A stretch of DNA of 64,000 nucleotides, taken from assembly GCF_963677685.1 (NCBI RefSeq), contig NZ_OY782186.1:434001-498000 (forward strand), read 5' to 3'. Origin of the DNA: an uncultured Bacteroides sp. GTDB taxonomy: Bacteria; Bacteroidota; Bacteroidia; Bacteroidales; Bacteroidaceae. The notes below the pieces were generated by a model. The model was not told the origin of the DNA, did not search any database, and saw nothing but the letters and a program-made list of their open reading frames with translations. Numbering within the stretch: position 1 is the stretch's first letter; every line of letters begins with the position of its first letter. This document shows positions 18,858 through 29,300 of this stretch, one piece after another. The translations under genes and the position numbers were made by a program.

Positions 18858-20540
18858 TTATTGAGCACTAGCACCGTAACCTGGATTTTGTATAAGCTTC
18901 ATATTCCCATCCATAAAAGCTTTGGGAATTGGAAATATATCACAATGATTATCTGTTATATCAGTTTTTGCTTTTTTGCAAAACCATGATTTTCCATTAT
19001 ATACATTTTGGTTTTTATTCTTAATGCGAAATCGTACCAGATCTTGACGGCGGTGATGCTCGGCTACAAATTCCCAAGCTAAATCATCTAGCAAACCTCC
19101 TAATTCGATATCCTGACCTCCTTCTTCTTTTATTTCCCATTTATCAGTTTCACCCATTTTTCCTTGATTTTCGCGATACCCATATGTATATACGCTACCT
19201 CCTTTTAATTCTTCGACTGTACGTTTTGCTTTTGAAGGGTTATTTTTAAAAGCTCGTTGTCGAACTTGAGTTACAAGGTTGGCAGCATCCTGTTCTGTTT
19301 CGCCTTTATATCCTCCTAAACGTAGTAAACACTCTGCCTTTATCATGTAGGCATCAGCTAGGCGGAAGAAAGGAATATCATCATAAGAAGTACCAAAGTC
19401 GCCTGATAGTATTTCATATTTTATTAAGCGTCCTCCTTCAAAAGGATAACATCCGGGGTTGTCAATACTGTGTATTTCTTTTGTATAAATCAGTGGTTCG
19501 CTATCTACCATAATTGCTGCTCCACTTTGATCATATTGCTGTCCTAAAGTCCAACAAGAAGTATAGCGGCTGTCTTCTTCGTCGTAAGTGTTTAAAAATT
19601 GAGGTAGTACTGTACTTCCTCCTGTAGCCCAACCATTGAAGTTCCATACAGCTCTACCGGCTGTGTGTATCCACTTATTAGCATAATAGTTGCCACTAGC
19701 ATACTTTTCAGCAAAAGGAATACCAAATATAATTTCTGTACATTTGGATATATCTTCTTTAAAGCAATCGGAATAATTAGCTGCTAACGAATATTTTGAA
19801 GTTTTGATAATTTCATTGATTTCGTCGATAGCTTTGCCATACCAAGATTTATCGGTAAAGTTATTGAACCAAGCATTATGATTTAGATACATTTTAGCCA
19901 ATAGCATATTAACCGTTGCATCGTTGATTTGTCCCATGCCATTATCTTCTCCACACTTTCCTTTGATGTCATTCAGCTCAGTAATGATGAAGTCCCATGT
20001 TTCTTGAGGAGTTGCTTGCTCAGGTAGCCATCCGTCAGGGTGATCATAGGTTGTATCTAACGGGATGTTGCGAAATAAGTCAAATAACACATAATAATAC
20101 AAGGCGCGATAACCTCTTAGTTGTGCCACAGCAGCTTCAGAAGTTTGTACCGACTTATTTGCTAATAACTTGTTACAGGCATTAATTCCGGAATATGCAT
20201 AATTCCATTCAGTCCATATATGACCTATTTGAGAGTGAAAATCATGTTTATGCATGGAAACATATAGGTCGCCCCATCCAATTCCTATGCGATAAGGGGT
20301 ACACCAAAGGTCAGATGATTCGCCTTGAATATCACAGTATCCGTTCCATCCCCAGTATAGATTACGTAAGTTACTGTATACAGGGGCAAACATACTGGCG
20401 GCATCTTTCTCCGAAAATTCATATTTTTCAGATGCGATAGTATCATAGATTGTTTCATTCAAATCAGTGCAGCTATTAAACGAAAATAGCGATGCTCCTA
20501 AAGTGAATGTTAATATGGCTTTATATATTTGAGTTTTCAT
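18858..20540 (-). CDS. SusD/RagB family nutrient-binding outer-membrane lipoprotein
   Basis: A 560-residue lipoprotein (lipobox FNSC, Cys24) that acts as the lid and glycan-binding partner of the SusC-type transporter. The N-terminal SusD-like region has CNKLL and LRGYRALYYYVLFDLFRNIPL, and there are TPR-like helices with LLAKMYLNHNAW. The C-terminal SusD/RagB region holds PFFRLADAYMIKAECLLR and a RRQDLVRF motif. It starts 12 bp after the susC stop. Specificity cannot be read from sequence; context points to an arabinofuranose-containing substrate. Confidence 0.94.
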   Translation of the reverse strand: MKTQIYKAILTFTLGASLFSFNSCTDLNETIYDTIASEKYEFSEKDAASMFAPVYSNLRNLYWGWNGYCDIQGESSDLWCTPYRIGIGWGDLYVSMHKHDFHSQIGHIWTEWNYAYSGINACNKLLANKSVQTSEAAVAQLRGYRALYYYVLFDLFRNIPLDTTYDHPDGWLPEQATPQETWDFIITELNDIKGKCGEDNGMGQINDATVNMLLAKMYLNHNAWFNNFTDKSWYGKAIDEINEIIKTSKYSLAANYSDCFKEDISKCTEIIFGIPFAEKYASGNYYANKWIHTAGRAVWNFNGWATGGSTVLPQFLNTYDEEDSRYTSCWTLGQQYDQSGAAIMVDSEPLIYTKEIHSIDNPGCYPFEGGRLIKYEILSGDFGTSYDDIPFFRLADAYMIKAECLLRLGGYKGETEQDAANLVTQVRQRAFKNNPSKAKRTVEELKGGSVYTYGYRENQGKMGETDKWEIKEEGGQDIELGGLLDDLAWEFVAEHHRRQDLVRFRIKNKNQNVYNGKSWFCKKAKTDITDNHCDIFPIPKAFMDGNMKLIQNPGYGASAQ

Positions 20541-20552
20541 ATGATTATAGTT

Positions 20553-23500
20553 TTAGAATGTTACGTTAACACCAAAGGTAAATGAACGAATTACAGGATA
20601 TTTGTCACGGCGGTCGATACCTGCATATGTTGCATTTCCGTTAGATAATTCAGGGTCGAGGCCATCATAACCTGTTATGCAAAATAAATTATCACCTGAC
20701 AGATAAGCGCGTACTCCTTTTACATACTTATTCTCTTTTAAAGGAATTGTATACCCTAAGGTCATATTAGTCACTTTCAAGAAATCACCTCTCTCTAAAT
20801 AATAGCTTACAATGGTTTGTTTCTGGGCAGACGATAGAGTGTATTGTCCTCCGTATGGTGCTTTTTGTACTGATTGGAGGCGATTATAGGCTATTGAATT
20901 GTTTTCGTAAAAGGTTCTTGGCTCATTTAAAATTTTAAATCCCAGTTGACTGGTCATCTGAATACTCAAATCAAAATTTTTGTAACGGAATGTATTGCTC
21001 CATCCTAAGTAAACTTTGGGAAGTCCTGTGCCTAAGTATTGGCGATATTGATCATTATTCAACATATTATCGGTGAACTCTTCTGCTTCTCCTGTTGTTG
21101 GGTTCTCAATTAACCATAACCCGTTCTCTGATACTCCTACTGATTTTAGTCCAAAGTAATGTCCAACAGCTTTTCCTACTTCCAAGCGATGAGTTGAAAT
21201 ACTAATCGGTTCGCCTAAGCCACCTGCATCATGTTCGTTTGCTGTTTCATACAGATCATTTGATAAACTTAGTAGTTTATTGGCATTATGTGATGCGGTT
21301 AGAGTTGTTTTCCATTCAAAGTTCTTTGTGCGTACAGGAGTGGCATTGATTGCAATTTCGATACCTGAATTGCGCATTTTTCCGACATTCGCTAACGTTT
21401 GAGAATATAAGTTTGGAGGTGTAGGTACGTCAAACCACCATAACATATCGGATGTTTTTTTAGTGTAAACGTCAATAGAAGCGCTTAAACGTTCATCAAG
21501 TACCGTTAAGTCCAAACCAACATTGTATTCTGTAGATTTTTCCCATTTCAAATCTCGATTTGGGTTAGAGGCTACAACTAATCCGGGTTTCCATTCTCCA
21601 TTCTCATAATAATAAGAACTACCAAGGCTATATAAGGTGAGCGATTGATAGGATGCATTTGGAATAACTCCGGTAACTCCAAAACCTGCACGCAGTCTTA
21701 AATTATTCAACCATTGGAATCCTTTCATGAACTCTTCATTGCTGATGGTCCAACCTAAAGAAGCGGACGGGAAAGTACCCCATTTGTGATTTTCTCCAAA
21801 TTTTGATGATCCTTCGCGACGTACACTAACAAGAGCATTGTATTTGTTAGCATATCCATAACTGACGCGTCCAAAGAAGCCAACCAGCGTATTGTCATTT
21901 TTATAACTCCCCATTCCGGCTTTTCCTTTTTTTAAAGCTTCTCCAATACCTAGATTGTTATATTGAAAAAAGTCATTTTGATAATCGTAATTATTGGCGT
22001 TAAAGCCTTCATTTACATTGTATTGATAACTGTAACCTACTAAGGCATTAAAACGATGTTTATCAAATTTAGTGTTATACTTTGAGGTAACTTCTAGATT
22101 ATCAGTTTGACTATCATCTTGTGAATGATATGCATAGCCTGTGTGATTTTCCATTTTCTGACTAAAATACTTAGAGGTATAGTACCCTTTGTTATGCGCT
22201 TTCGAACGGCGAGTTGCTAACATAAGGTTTGTTTGCCATCCTTTTATTGGTTCTAAGGTTATATTACCTGTCATGCGTGTCCATTCAGTATCGTAATTGC
22301 CTTTACGTTCTTTAATCATTCCCACTGGGTTATAATAATAGTTAACCTGGAAATTTTCGAAATAGCTTCCGTCTTCATTCCAAATAGGCTCGGTAGGATT
22401 GTGAATAATAGCCTGTCTATAAATATTAGAAGCCCCATCATCGTTAGCATTTGTCGCACTATTTTTGTGAATACCTTTAACCATGTTGAAGTTAACTTTT
22501 AGCATATCATTCATCATCCAATGAGAGAGATCGAAGCTCATCTTCATTTCCTCATTATAAGTATCAATGATCACTCCTTCTTCTTTACGATAGTTAAAGT
22601 CCGCAGAATAGGTTGTTTTTTTGTTACCTCCACTAATATTGAAGTTGTGATTGTGAGTAAAGGCTGTACGGCTAATGGCATCAAGCCAATCGGTATCGTA
22701 TCCTTTATCAGTAAAGCTTGTCATTCCTTGGCGTATTTCTTCGGCATTCATAAACTTAAGTTTTTTGCCGAATTTGGAAAACGAAGTATATCCTGAATAA
22801 CTAGCTTGAGTTTTCTCTTCACGTTTTCCTGATTTTGTAGTGATAAGAATGACTCCGTTAGCTCCGCGTGTACCGTAAATTGCTGCTGCGGATGCATCCT
22901 TTAAGACGTCGATAGAGGCAATGTTCTCAGGGGCTACCGTCCCGAGACTTCCTTCAATGCCATCAATTAATATAAGTGGGGTTGAACTCCCGGCTAAAGA
23001 AATTACACCGCGTAGACGAATAGTTGATTCAGCATTGGGATCGCCGCTTCCTTTGGCTATTGTCAGACCCGCTATTTTCCCTTTTACAAGTTCTGCGGCA
23101 TCTCCTATTTTTCCGATGCTGAAATCTTCTGCTTTTACACTGGCAACAGCACTAGTAATATCGCCTTTTCGCTGAGTGCCATATCCAATAACAACAACTT
23201 CATCAACTAACTCAGAATCTTCTATAAGAGTAATTTTTATATTTCTTTCTTTTACGGATATTTCTTGCGGTTTATATCCGATGTAAGATACGACTAATAC
23301 AGCTCCGTAATTTTTAACGTTCATAGAGAACTCTCCGTTGATATTGCTAACCGAACCGTTCTTGGTTCCTTTCTCAATGATGTTAGCACCAATAATCGGT
23401 TCGCCCGATTTATCTACTACAGTCCCGGTTATTTTAATGGCCTGCTGTGCTTCTTCTTTTGTAGATAGAGAATAGGCTTCATCTGCTGCATAAAGCGGGA

Positions 23501-23591
23501 ATGTTCCTATACTTGCTGCCAGAAAAACACAAGTAGCCATTTTCAAAAATCTTCTCTGTCGAAGATTCATTTTTTTTGAGGATGCGTTCAT
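20553..23591 (-). CDS. SusC/RagA family TonB-dependent outer-membrane transporter
   Basis: A 1012-residue transporter that imports oligosaccharides across the outer membrane with TonB energy. Order: signal peptide (about 1-35, ending LYAAD); carboxypeptidase-regulatory-like domain (ITGTVVDKSGEPIIGANI to VSYIGYKPQEI); TonB box region DEVVVIGYGTQRKGDITSAV; plug with LKDASAAAIYGTRGANGVI; and a 22-strand barrel ending in a C-terminal aromatic (FGVNVTF). A second Met at residue 8 is an alternative start. It has no N-terminal STN domain, fitting regulation by the hybrid sensor rather than by an anti-sigma factor. It lies between the lipidated GH127 gene and susD. Confidence 0.95.
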   Translation of the reverse strand: MNASSKKMNLRQRRFLKMATCVFLAASIGTFPLYAADEAYSLSTKEEAQQAIKITGTVVDKSGEPIIGANIIEKGTKNGSVSNINGEFSMNVKNYGAVLVVSYIGYKPQEISVKERNIKITLIEDSELVDEVVVIGYGTQRKGDITSAVASVKAEDFSIGKIGDAAELVKGKIAGLTIAKGSGDPNAESTIRLRGVISLAGSSTPLILIDGIEGSLGTVAPENIASIDVLKDASAAAIYGTRGANGVILITTKSGKREEKTQASYSGYTSFSKFGKKLKFMNAEEIRQGMTSFTDKGYDTDWLDAISRTAFTHNHNFNISGGNKKTTYSADFNYRKEEGVIIDTYNEEMKMSFDLSHWMMNDMLKVNFNMVKGIHKNSATNANDDGASNIYRQAIIHNPTEPIWNEDGSYFENFQVNYYYNPVGMIKERKGNYDTEWTRMTGNITLEPIKGWQTNLMLATRRSKAHNKGYYTSKYFSQKMENHTGYAYHSQDDSQTDNLEVTSKYNTKFDKHRFNALVGYSYQYNVNEGFNANNYDYQNDFFQYNNLGIGEALKKGKAGMGSYKNDNTLVGFFGRVSYGYANKYNALVSVRREGSSKFGENHKWGTFPSASLGWTISNEEFMKGFQWLNNLRLRAGFGVTGVIPNASYQSLTLYSLGSSYYYENGEWKPGLVVASNPNRDLKWEKSTEYNVGLDLTVLDERLSASIDVYTKKTSDMLWWFDVPTPPNLYSQTLANVGKMRNSGIEIAINATPVRTKNFEWKTTLTASHNANKLLSLSNDLYETANEHDAGGLGEPISISTHRLEVGKAVGHYFGLKSVGVSENGLWLIENPTTGEAEEFTDNMLNNDQYRQYLGTGLPKVYLGWSNTFRYKNFDLSIQMTSQLGFKILNEPRTFYENNSIAYNRLQSVQKAPYGGQYTLSSAQKQTIVSYYLERGDFLKVTNMTLGYTIPLKENKYVKGVRAYLSGDNLFCITGYDGLDPELSNGNATYAGIDRRDKYPVIRSFTFGVNVTF

Positions 23592-23623
23592 TTTCTTTTC
23601 AGTTTAAGATTATAATAAATAGG

Positions 23624-26056
23624 TTATTTGTTTACTTTCCATTCGATGATTCCTCCTGATTCTCCTTTTTGTAATTGAGCGGTTATTTTTAATCCGGAGG
23701 TGGTCACAGGTTTGAAGTTGAGTTTGTTGTAGCAATCTTTTTTCACTTCGTATGGGTTCTTATTTTCTACTTTTTTCCATGTATTTCCCTCTTTGTAGTA
23801 AAGCATCCAACTTGCCGGCACACGAAAATTACCATCATAGTGGTCGAAATCAAGCCAATAAACTTCTACGTTGGATACGGTTTTGGGGGTGTCAAACTCA
23901 TAAACCATCGCTTCTAAACTTCCTTCTTTTAGCCACCAATAGAAGTAAGGCTTAGAAATATCCGAGGAACTTTTAGGCTCCCACTGATCGTTGACTCCCC
24001 ATGCCAATTCTTTTCTAGAGATTGGTTCAGATTGTTTTTTTGATTGGCTGATTGTAAATGAGTGGGCTTGAGATGCAATGCTAGGTGCCGGAATGGGATG
24101 AGTATAGGTTGCACTTTGAGGTATCCATACGGTCATTTCGTCTGCTCCGCGGTTATTCCATGTTGAATAAGGAATGGCTGTTAATGTAACTTCTTTTTCT
24201 TTTCCGCTTGTTTCAACCTCTTTCCCTTTTCCTTTAAGTACCATAATACCATTTAGTAAATCTTTCTCAAATGCTGTCTCAAAAGAGCTCTCAGCGGGGA
24301 TGTATTTGTTTAAAGCATGTCTATCGGATTGATCATAACCTTCTAAACAATAGACAATCGGACCACGCTGTATTGTTACTTTGCCTTCATCGTCTTTTAC
24401 GTTTGAATTCGCTTTGATGCGGCGCACAGGCATTGGAAGATCCAATAATATCTGATCACCTTTTTTCCAAGTACGAACTAAAGTTATATATCCATCAGAC
24501 TCTTTATAGGATTGCTCTTTACCGTTTACAGATAGGTTAATAGAAGTTGCTTTATCGGTGAAAGAGTAGAGATCAGAAGGAACGGGTGAATCTTTGGCCC
24601 ATCCTGGTATGCGCAGTCTGATCGCAAATTTAGAATCTTTTTCAGGATTGATGGTTAATGCAATTTTCCCTTCCCATGGGTAGGCAGTTATTTGTTTTAA
24701 TTCTATTGTGTTTGAGCGCGTATTAATGGAACTTTGGCTTTGAACATAGAGGTTTACATAAATATCATCATCTTGAGTGGCATATACATAGTTTGGAATA
24801 GAAGGCATGAAACGAGTAATGTTTCCTGGGCAACAAGCACATCCAAACCATTTTTGACGTTCATGTTCTCCCATTGATTCCAAAGGGTTATCATAGAAAA
24901 ATTTATCTCCGCTTAATGATACTCCAGAGATTACTCCATTATACATGGCTCGTTCTACTACATCTATATATTTTGCATCACCTGTAGCTAGGAACATTCG
25001 TTGATTCCAAAAAACATTGGATATGGCTGCACAAGTTTCGCAATAAGCTTGATGGTTGTGGAGTTCATAATTGGGACCAAATCCTTCTCCTTGGGCTCTA
25101 GAGCCAATCCCACCGGTAATATACATTTTCTTTCCTACCATGTTGCTCCAGATCTTCTGTAGGGCATTAAAGTATGCATCGTCATGCGTCAAGGATGCTA
25201 CATCAGCTACTCCTGAATATAAATATCCTGCCCGTACGGCATGTCCCTTTATTTCTGTTTGTTCTAAGATGGGCATATAATCCTGACTATATTCGCTGAG
25301 TTTATGTCCGTCTGTACCGCGTCCTGTTTCTTCTATGAAATATTTAGCTAGTTGGATATATTTTTCGTTTCCGGTAACGTTATAAAGTTTAGCTAATGCC
25401 ATTTCAACAATGGGGTGTCCTGAGGGGACATGTTTTTGTCCTTTGTTAGGGCCGAACACTTTACAGATAAGATCAGCATTTTTTATAGCGACATTGAGTA
25501 ACGTTTTTTTTCCGGTTGCTTTGTAGTGGGCAATCGCAGCCTCATATAGGTGTCCGCAATTGTATAGTTCATGGCTATTGATCTTTTCCCAGCGGTGGGT
25601 TCCCCACCATCCGGATAATCGGGTACATTTGTTAGTGACGCAGGTACAAAGATATCCGTCTTTCTCTTGTGCGCCTGCGATTAGTGCTATTACACTATCT
25701 AGATAAGCATCTAGACTTTTATCATACTTTACGGCAAGAGAATAAGAAGCCCCCTCTATTATTTTATATGGGTCGGTATCATCGAAGGAAAAATCTCCTT
25801 TTTGTTCCCCTTTTATTAATCCTGCAGCAAGAGCAAAATTATCGAATCGCCCATTCTTCTCACACTCTTTAAATGCTGAAGGAATGGAAACGATTCGGTT
25901 AGTCTCTATTCTTGGGGCCCAAAAGCTATCACTAAAATGGACTTGTGTGAATGCTACCTCTCTAATAGCAGCTTCAGGTTGTTCATAAGATGTGGTGCAA
26001 GATGATAAAAATAGCGTGCAGATGCAACTGATGAATAGAAGGTATTTGCCTTTCAT
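23624..26056 (-). CDS. GH127 family glycoside hydrolase lipoprotein, second copy
   Basis: An 810-residue enzyme paralogous to the one at 10256-12712. It is a predicted lipoprotein (LSSC, Cys20), so probably outer-membrane anchored. GH127 residues are intact: Glu324 in QGEGF, Glu340 and Cys342 in YCETC, Cys408-Cys409 in GCACCP. The C-terminal part has a sugar-binding-like beta domain (VYWLDFDHYDGNFRVPASW). It is the first gene of the SusC/SusD transcript, 32 bp before susC, which is unusual because susC usually leads. The division of labour is inferred: this copy at the membrane, the other soluble. Activity on beta-L-arabinofuranosides is known for the family, not shown here. Confidence 0.88.
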   Translation of the reverse strand: MKGKYLLFISCICTLFLSSCTTSYEQPEAAIREVAFTQVHFSDSFWAPRIETNRIVSIPSAFKECEKNGRFDNFALAAGLIKGEQKGDFSFDDTDPYKIIEGASYSLAVKYDKSLDAYLDSVIALIAGAQEKDGYLCTCVTNKCTRLSGWWGTHRWEKINSHELYNCGHLYEAAIAHYKATGKKTLLNVAIKNADLICKVFGPNKGQKHVPSGHPIVEMALAKLYNVTGNEKYIQLAKYFIEETGRGTDGHKLSEYSQDYMPILEQTEIKGHAVRAGYLYSGVADVASLTHDDAYFNALQKIWSNMVGKKMYITGGIGSRAQGEGFGPNYELHNHQAYCETCAAISNVFWNQRMFLATGDAKYIDVVERAMYNGVISGVSLSGDKFFYDNPLESMGEHERQKWFGCACCPGNITRFMPSIPNYVYATQDDDIYVNLYVQSQSSINTRSNTIELKQITAYPWEGKIALTINPEKDSKFAIRLRIPGWAKDSPVPSDLYSFTDKATSINLSVNGKEQSYKESDGYITLVRTWKKGDQILLDLPMPVRRIKANSNVKDDEGKVTIQRGPIVYCLEGYDQSDRHALNKYIPAESSFETAFEKDLLNGIMVLKGKGKEVETSGKEKEVTLTAIPYSTWNNRGADEMTVWIPQSATYTHPIPAPSIASQAHSFTISQSKKQSEPISRKELAWGVNDQWEPKSSSDISKPYFYWWLKEGSLEAMVYEFDTPKTVSNVEVYWLDFDHYDGNFRVPASWMLYYKEGNTWKKVENKNPYEVKKDCYNKLNFKPVTTSGLKITAQLQKGESGGIIEWKVNK

Positions 26057-26333
26057 GATTTTATGCTTTTTTTGTTAGATTCTTAATATATGTTTTCGAG
26101 ATGCTTGCAAATTAATGAGAAAAAAAAGTCTGTTAATAGAAAAATAGTCTATGAGTATGCAAAAAATGTATTGTGTGTCATTTTAGTTGAACAATACTTA
26201 AACTCCCTTTTTATAGGCTTTTTTACGCTTATATTAGACTATATTTTTAGTTTTATGGATTATTTTGCGGCATCTGTTCAATTAAAAGTTTTAATATTGC
26301 AGGATTAACAAACTGTAATACTTCTCAGCTGTA
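26057..26333. promoter_or_regulatory. Divergent PUL control region with AGTCT repeats
   Basis: A 277-bp region between the hybrid sensor gene (+) and the GH127-SusC operon (-). It holds AAAAGTCTGT and AAAATAGTCTAT, with AGTCT at 26127 and 26146 (19 bp apart). It also holds an exact inverted copy of ATAGTCTA (26144-26151) as TAGACTAT (26235-26242). Direct AraC-type half sites are expected for a hybrid sensor, so these are candidate operator elements. TAATATTG at 26292-26299 is a weak -7-like match for the sensor gene. No credible small gene was seen. Confidence 0.3.
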
Positions 26334-29300
26334 ATGAGAAAATATTTATATTTATTTGCACTACTCACAACTCTTTCTTTATTGACACTAAAGGCTGAAT
26401 CCAACGCTTTCAGTTTTCGGCGTTATACTGTTGACAACGGACTTTCTTCTAATATTGTAAGAAGCATCCTTCAAGACAAACGGGGTTTTATTTGGATTGG
26501 AACAGAAGAAGGGTTGAATTGCTTTGATGGACAAACGATAAAAAAATATCTGAGTAACAATAACGCACCCTATACTCTTGGCAATAATTATGTTAATGCA
26601 CTATATGAAGATAGTGAAGGGAAATTGTGGATTGGCACAGATACTGGAATTTATTTATATGAGTATGAAAAGGCTCAATTTTACCTTTTCAGACCTCAGA
26701 CGAAAGCGGGTATAACAATAACTTCCATCGTAAATAATATTACGGGCGATAAAGAGGGCAATGTGTGGATTGCGACTTATGGGCAAGGTATTTTTAAATA
26801 TAACTTGCTGTCTAGAAGGATAGAACAATATATGTTGCTCGGACAGCAAAAGAATTTTATAAACTATGTTTATGTAGATAAAGAAGGAGAGGTATGGGCT
26901 GCCCCAAAGCTTCCTAAAAAACCTTTGATGAAGTATAATAAAAAGAGGAATTGCTTTGAAAATTTTCCTCTGATGTTGGCATCGGGCGATAGAGAGTCTA
27001 CTATACTGTATATTATACAAGCTTCGGAAGGAGAATTATGGTTGGGAACATGGGATGATGGTATCAGGAAACTAGATAAAAAAACGGGGGAAATAACGAC
27101 TTATTTATCTCCGCAAGTTAAAGGAGGAGTATTGCATATACACAGTATAACAGAAGTGAAGAAAGGAGTTCTGATGATTGGGTCTGACGACGGATTAAGT
27201 GTTTTGAACACATCAACAGGTAGGCATCAGTTATTGACTTCGGATGAAACGGATATGACTTCTCTATCTAACAAATTTATCTATCCGATAATAAAAGATA
27301 GGGAAGGTGGAATATGGGTAGGAACATACTATGGAGGAGTTAATTATCTTTCTCCTAATAGTGGGATGTTTCAAGGATATGCTCATTCTCATTTTCGCAA
27401 TTCGATTAATGGAGATATTGTAAGTCGTTTTTGCGAAGATAAGAAGGGAAATATCTGGATAGGAACGGATGATGGAGGGCTAAACTGCTATAATCCTCAA
27501 ACCAAATTATTTAAGAATTATATGCCTGAAGTTGGTCGAAATAGTTTGTCGTATCATAATGTACATGCACTTTGCCTGGATGATGATAAACTTTGGATCG
27601 GTACTTATTCAGGCGGGCTGAATGTGATGAACCTGAAAACAGGACACTTTCGCCATTATAATACGGATGAAAAGGATCTCAGAACGCTTGACGGTAGCAG
27701 TATTTATGCTATTTTTAAAGATAGGGAGAAACGTGTGTGGGTAACTTCCATGTCTGGCGTGAATTTGTATCATCCAGAGACAGATGATTTTACGAGAGTG
27801 AAAGATTTTGGTTTTATGACCATTGACATCAAGCAGGATAAAGACGGGTATCTTTGGTTTGCTACTCAAGGGAAGGGACTTTTTCGTTATTCTCCCTCTA
27901 AAAATGAGTGGCGTAATTATATTCATGAAGCAGATGATGAGCATTCTGTTATCAGTAATTCTGTGAATAGTTTGTGCGTTGATTCTAAAGGTACACTGTG
28001 GGTGGGAACAGGAGATGGTTTGTGTTTCTATGAACCAAGTAAAGATGAATTTATTTCGGTTACTTTAAAAATACCAAGTAGTAATATTTGTTGCATTATT
28101 GAGAGTGACGGAGTTTTATGGCTGACAACTTCAAGAGGATTAGTCCGTTATGATCGGTATGCGATGAATGAAGATAACTGCCAGGTATTTACGAAGAGTG
28201 ACGGTTTACAAAGTGATCAGTTCATTTTTAATTCAGGCTTGAAATCTTCTTCAGGTGAAATGTATGTAGGCACATTAAAAGGATTTAATACTTTTTGTCC
28301 GGACAAGATAAAAAAGAATGTGTATGTACCTCCTGTATTTATAACAAGTCTAGAGATTTTTAATAAAGAGATTCTTGTTGATCCTAATGGCTTGTTGCCT
28401 GTAGATCTCTCCGATTTAGATTGCTTACATTTGTCATACAAGAAGAATGTCTTTAGCCTTAGATATGCCGCACTTAGCTACAGTACCCCTGAAAAGAATA
28501 AATATGCTTATAAGCTTGAAGGCTTTGATGAGGACTGGAATGATGTGGGAGGCCAGACCAAAGCGACTTATACAAATCTGCCGGCGGGGACTTATATCTT
28601 TAAAGTGAAAGCTTGTAACAATGATGGACTTTGGAATGAAAAGGGAGCACAACTACGCATCGTTATCCATCCACCACTTTATCTGACTCTTGGTTTTAAA
28701 ATAATCTACTTTGTACTTCTTGTATTGCTGATCTTCTGGGTGATTCGTTCTTTAGTATCTCGTTCGGAGAGAAGGCATAAAGAGAAGATTAAAGAGCTTG
28801 AGCAGAAGAAAGAGAAGGAAGTTTATGATTCTAAAATTCAATTTTTTACGATGATAGCTCATGAAATTCGTACACCTGTTTCATTGATTATCGGTCCGAT
28901 GGAGAAAATCATGTCGGCCGATTCTTCATTATCAGGTGTGATTAGAAAAGAGCTTGATATTATTAATAGAAATAGCCAAAGGCTACTTACTTTGGTTAAT
29001 CAATTACTAGATTTTAGGAAGGTGGAACAAGGCGCTTTTAGGTTAACTCCGGCAAAGTGTACTATTTATGATTTATTGAAAAATGTGTATGAACGATTTG
29101 ATCCTTTATTGAAGCAGCGTGGTATCGAGTTTGTTTTTAATTGCTCTGACAAGGAATTTGAAGCAATGATTGATCCAGAAGCAATAACAAAAGCTGTGAG
29201 CAATTTGCTTACTAATGCTAATAAATTCACTAAAGATCATATCCTGTTGCAATGTCTGCTTGATACTAAGCAGTTATGTTTTCGGATTGAAGTGACAGAT

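Noticed and set aside
26090..26308. 72-codon plus-strand frame before the hybrid sensor
   Set aside because: It lies in an AT-rich control region, is Lys/Ile/Phe-rich by composition, and has no supporting motif.
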